6,021 bases of DNA. Source: Bryobacterales bacterium (GTDB lineage Bacteria; Acidobacteriota; Terriglobia; Bryobacterales; Bryobacteraceae). Position numbers and translations under genes: made by a program. The DNA lies in assembly GCA_020853155.1 (NCBI GenBank), contig JADYZL010000306.1, forward strand, positions 1-6,021, written 5' to 3'. The notes beneath the pieces are model-generated. The model did no database searches. It was not told where the DNA came from and worked only from the letters and a program-made list of their open reading frames with translations. This document shows positions 6,017 to 6,021 of the stretch, piece by piece; the first letter of the stretch is position 1, and the number at the start of each line of letters is the position of its first letter.

Positions 6017-6021
6017 TTCCC

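Overview
The window reads as high-GC bacterial chromosome with tightly packed genes, coding on both strands. An Acidobacteriota host, perhaps of the Solibacter/Bryobacter type, is my best guess, held weakly. The outer-membrane receptor implies a Gram-negative envelope. Three of the four exported proteins have short signal peptides ending in an Ala-Gln cleavage signature, a pattern I associate with that group. No rRNA, tRNA, mobile element or CRISPR array is visible.

Layout. (1) Bases 1-879 encode a cytoplasmic isocitrate lyase/PEP mutase-family enzyme on the + strand. It is probably unrelated to what follows. (2) Bases 880-955 are a convergent gap. (3) Bases 956-3181, on the - strand, encode a TonB-dependent outer-membrane receptor. 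(4) A 56-bp divergent promoter region follows, with an inverted repeat. (5) Bases 3238-4845, on the + strand, are a two-gene operon: a small exported sulfite-oxidase-fold protein with no cysteine, then a periplasmic di-heme enzyme of the MauG/MbnH type. (6) Bases 4856-5062, on the - strand, hold a 68-residue molbindin (Mop) gene hidden inside longer spurious frames. (7) A second, 57-bp divergent region carries another imperfect inverted repeat. (8) Bases 5120-6016, on the + strand, encode a tetrapyrrole-methylase-family protein that starts with an apparent Sec signal peptide.

How it may work together. Genes 3 to 8 look like one module with divergent promoters. A receptor brings a ligand across the outer membrane. 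Three proteins with export signals (sulfite-oxidase-fold, di-heme enzyme, tetrapyrrole methylase-like) would act in the periplasm. A cytoplasmic molybdate/tungstate-binding Mop protein ties the locus to molybdenum or tungsten. No dedicated inner-membrane transporter or regulator lies in the window. The working hypothesis is a TonB-dependent uptake or sensing system for a molybdenum/tungsten species or a tetrapyrrole. The exported methylase is the most surprising part, because neither S-adenosylmethionine nor tetrapyrrole intermediates are expected in the periplasm. The module is inferred from gene order and family knowledge only; no search was run.
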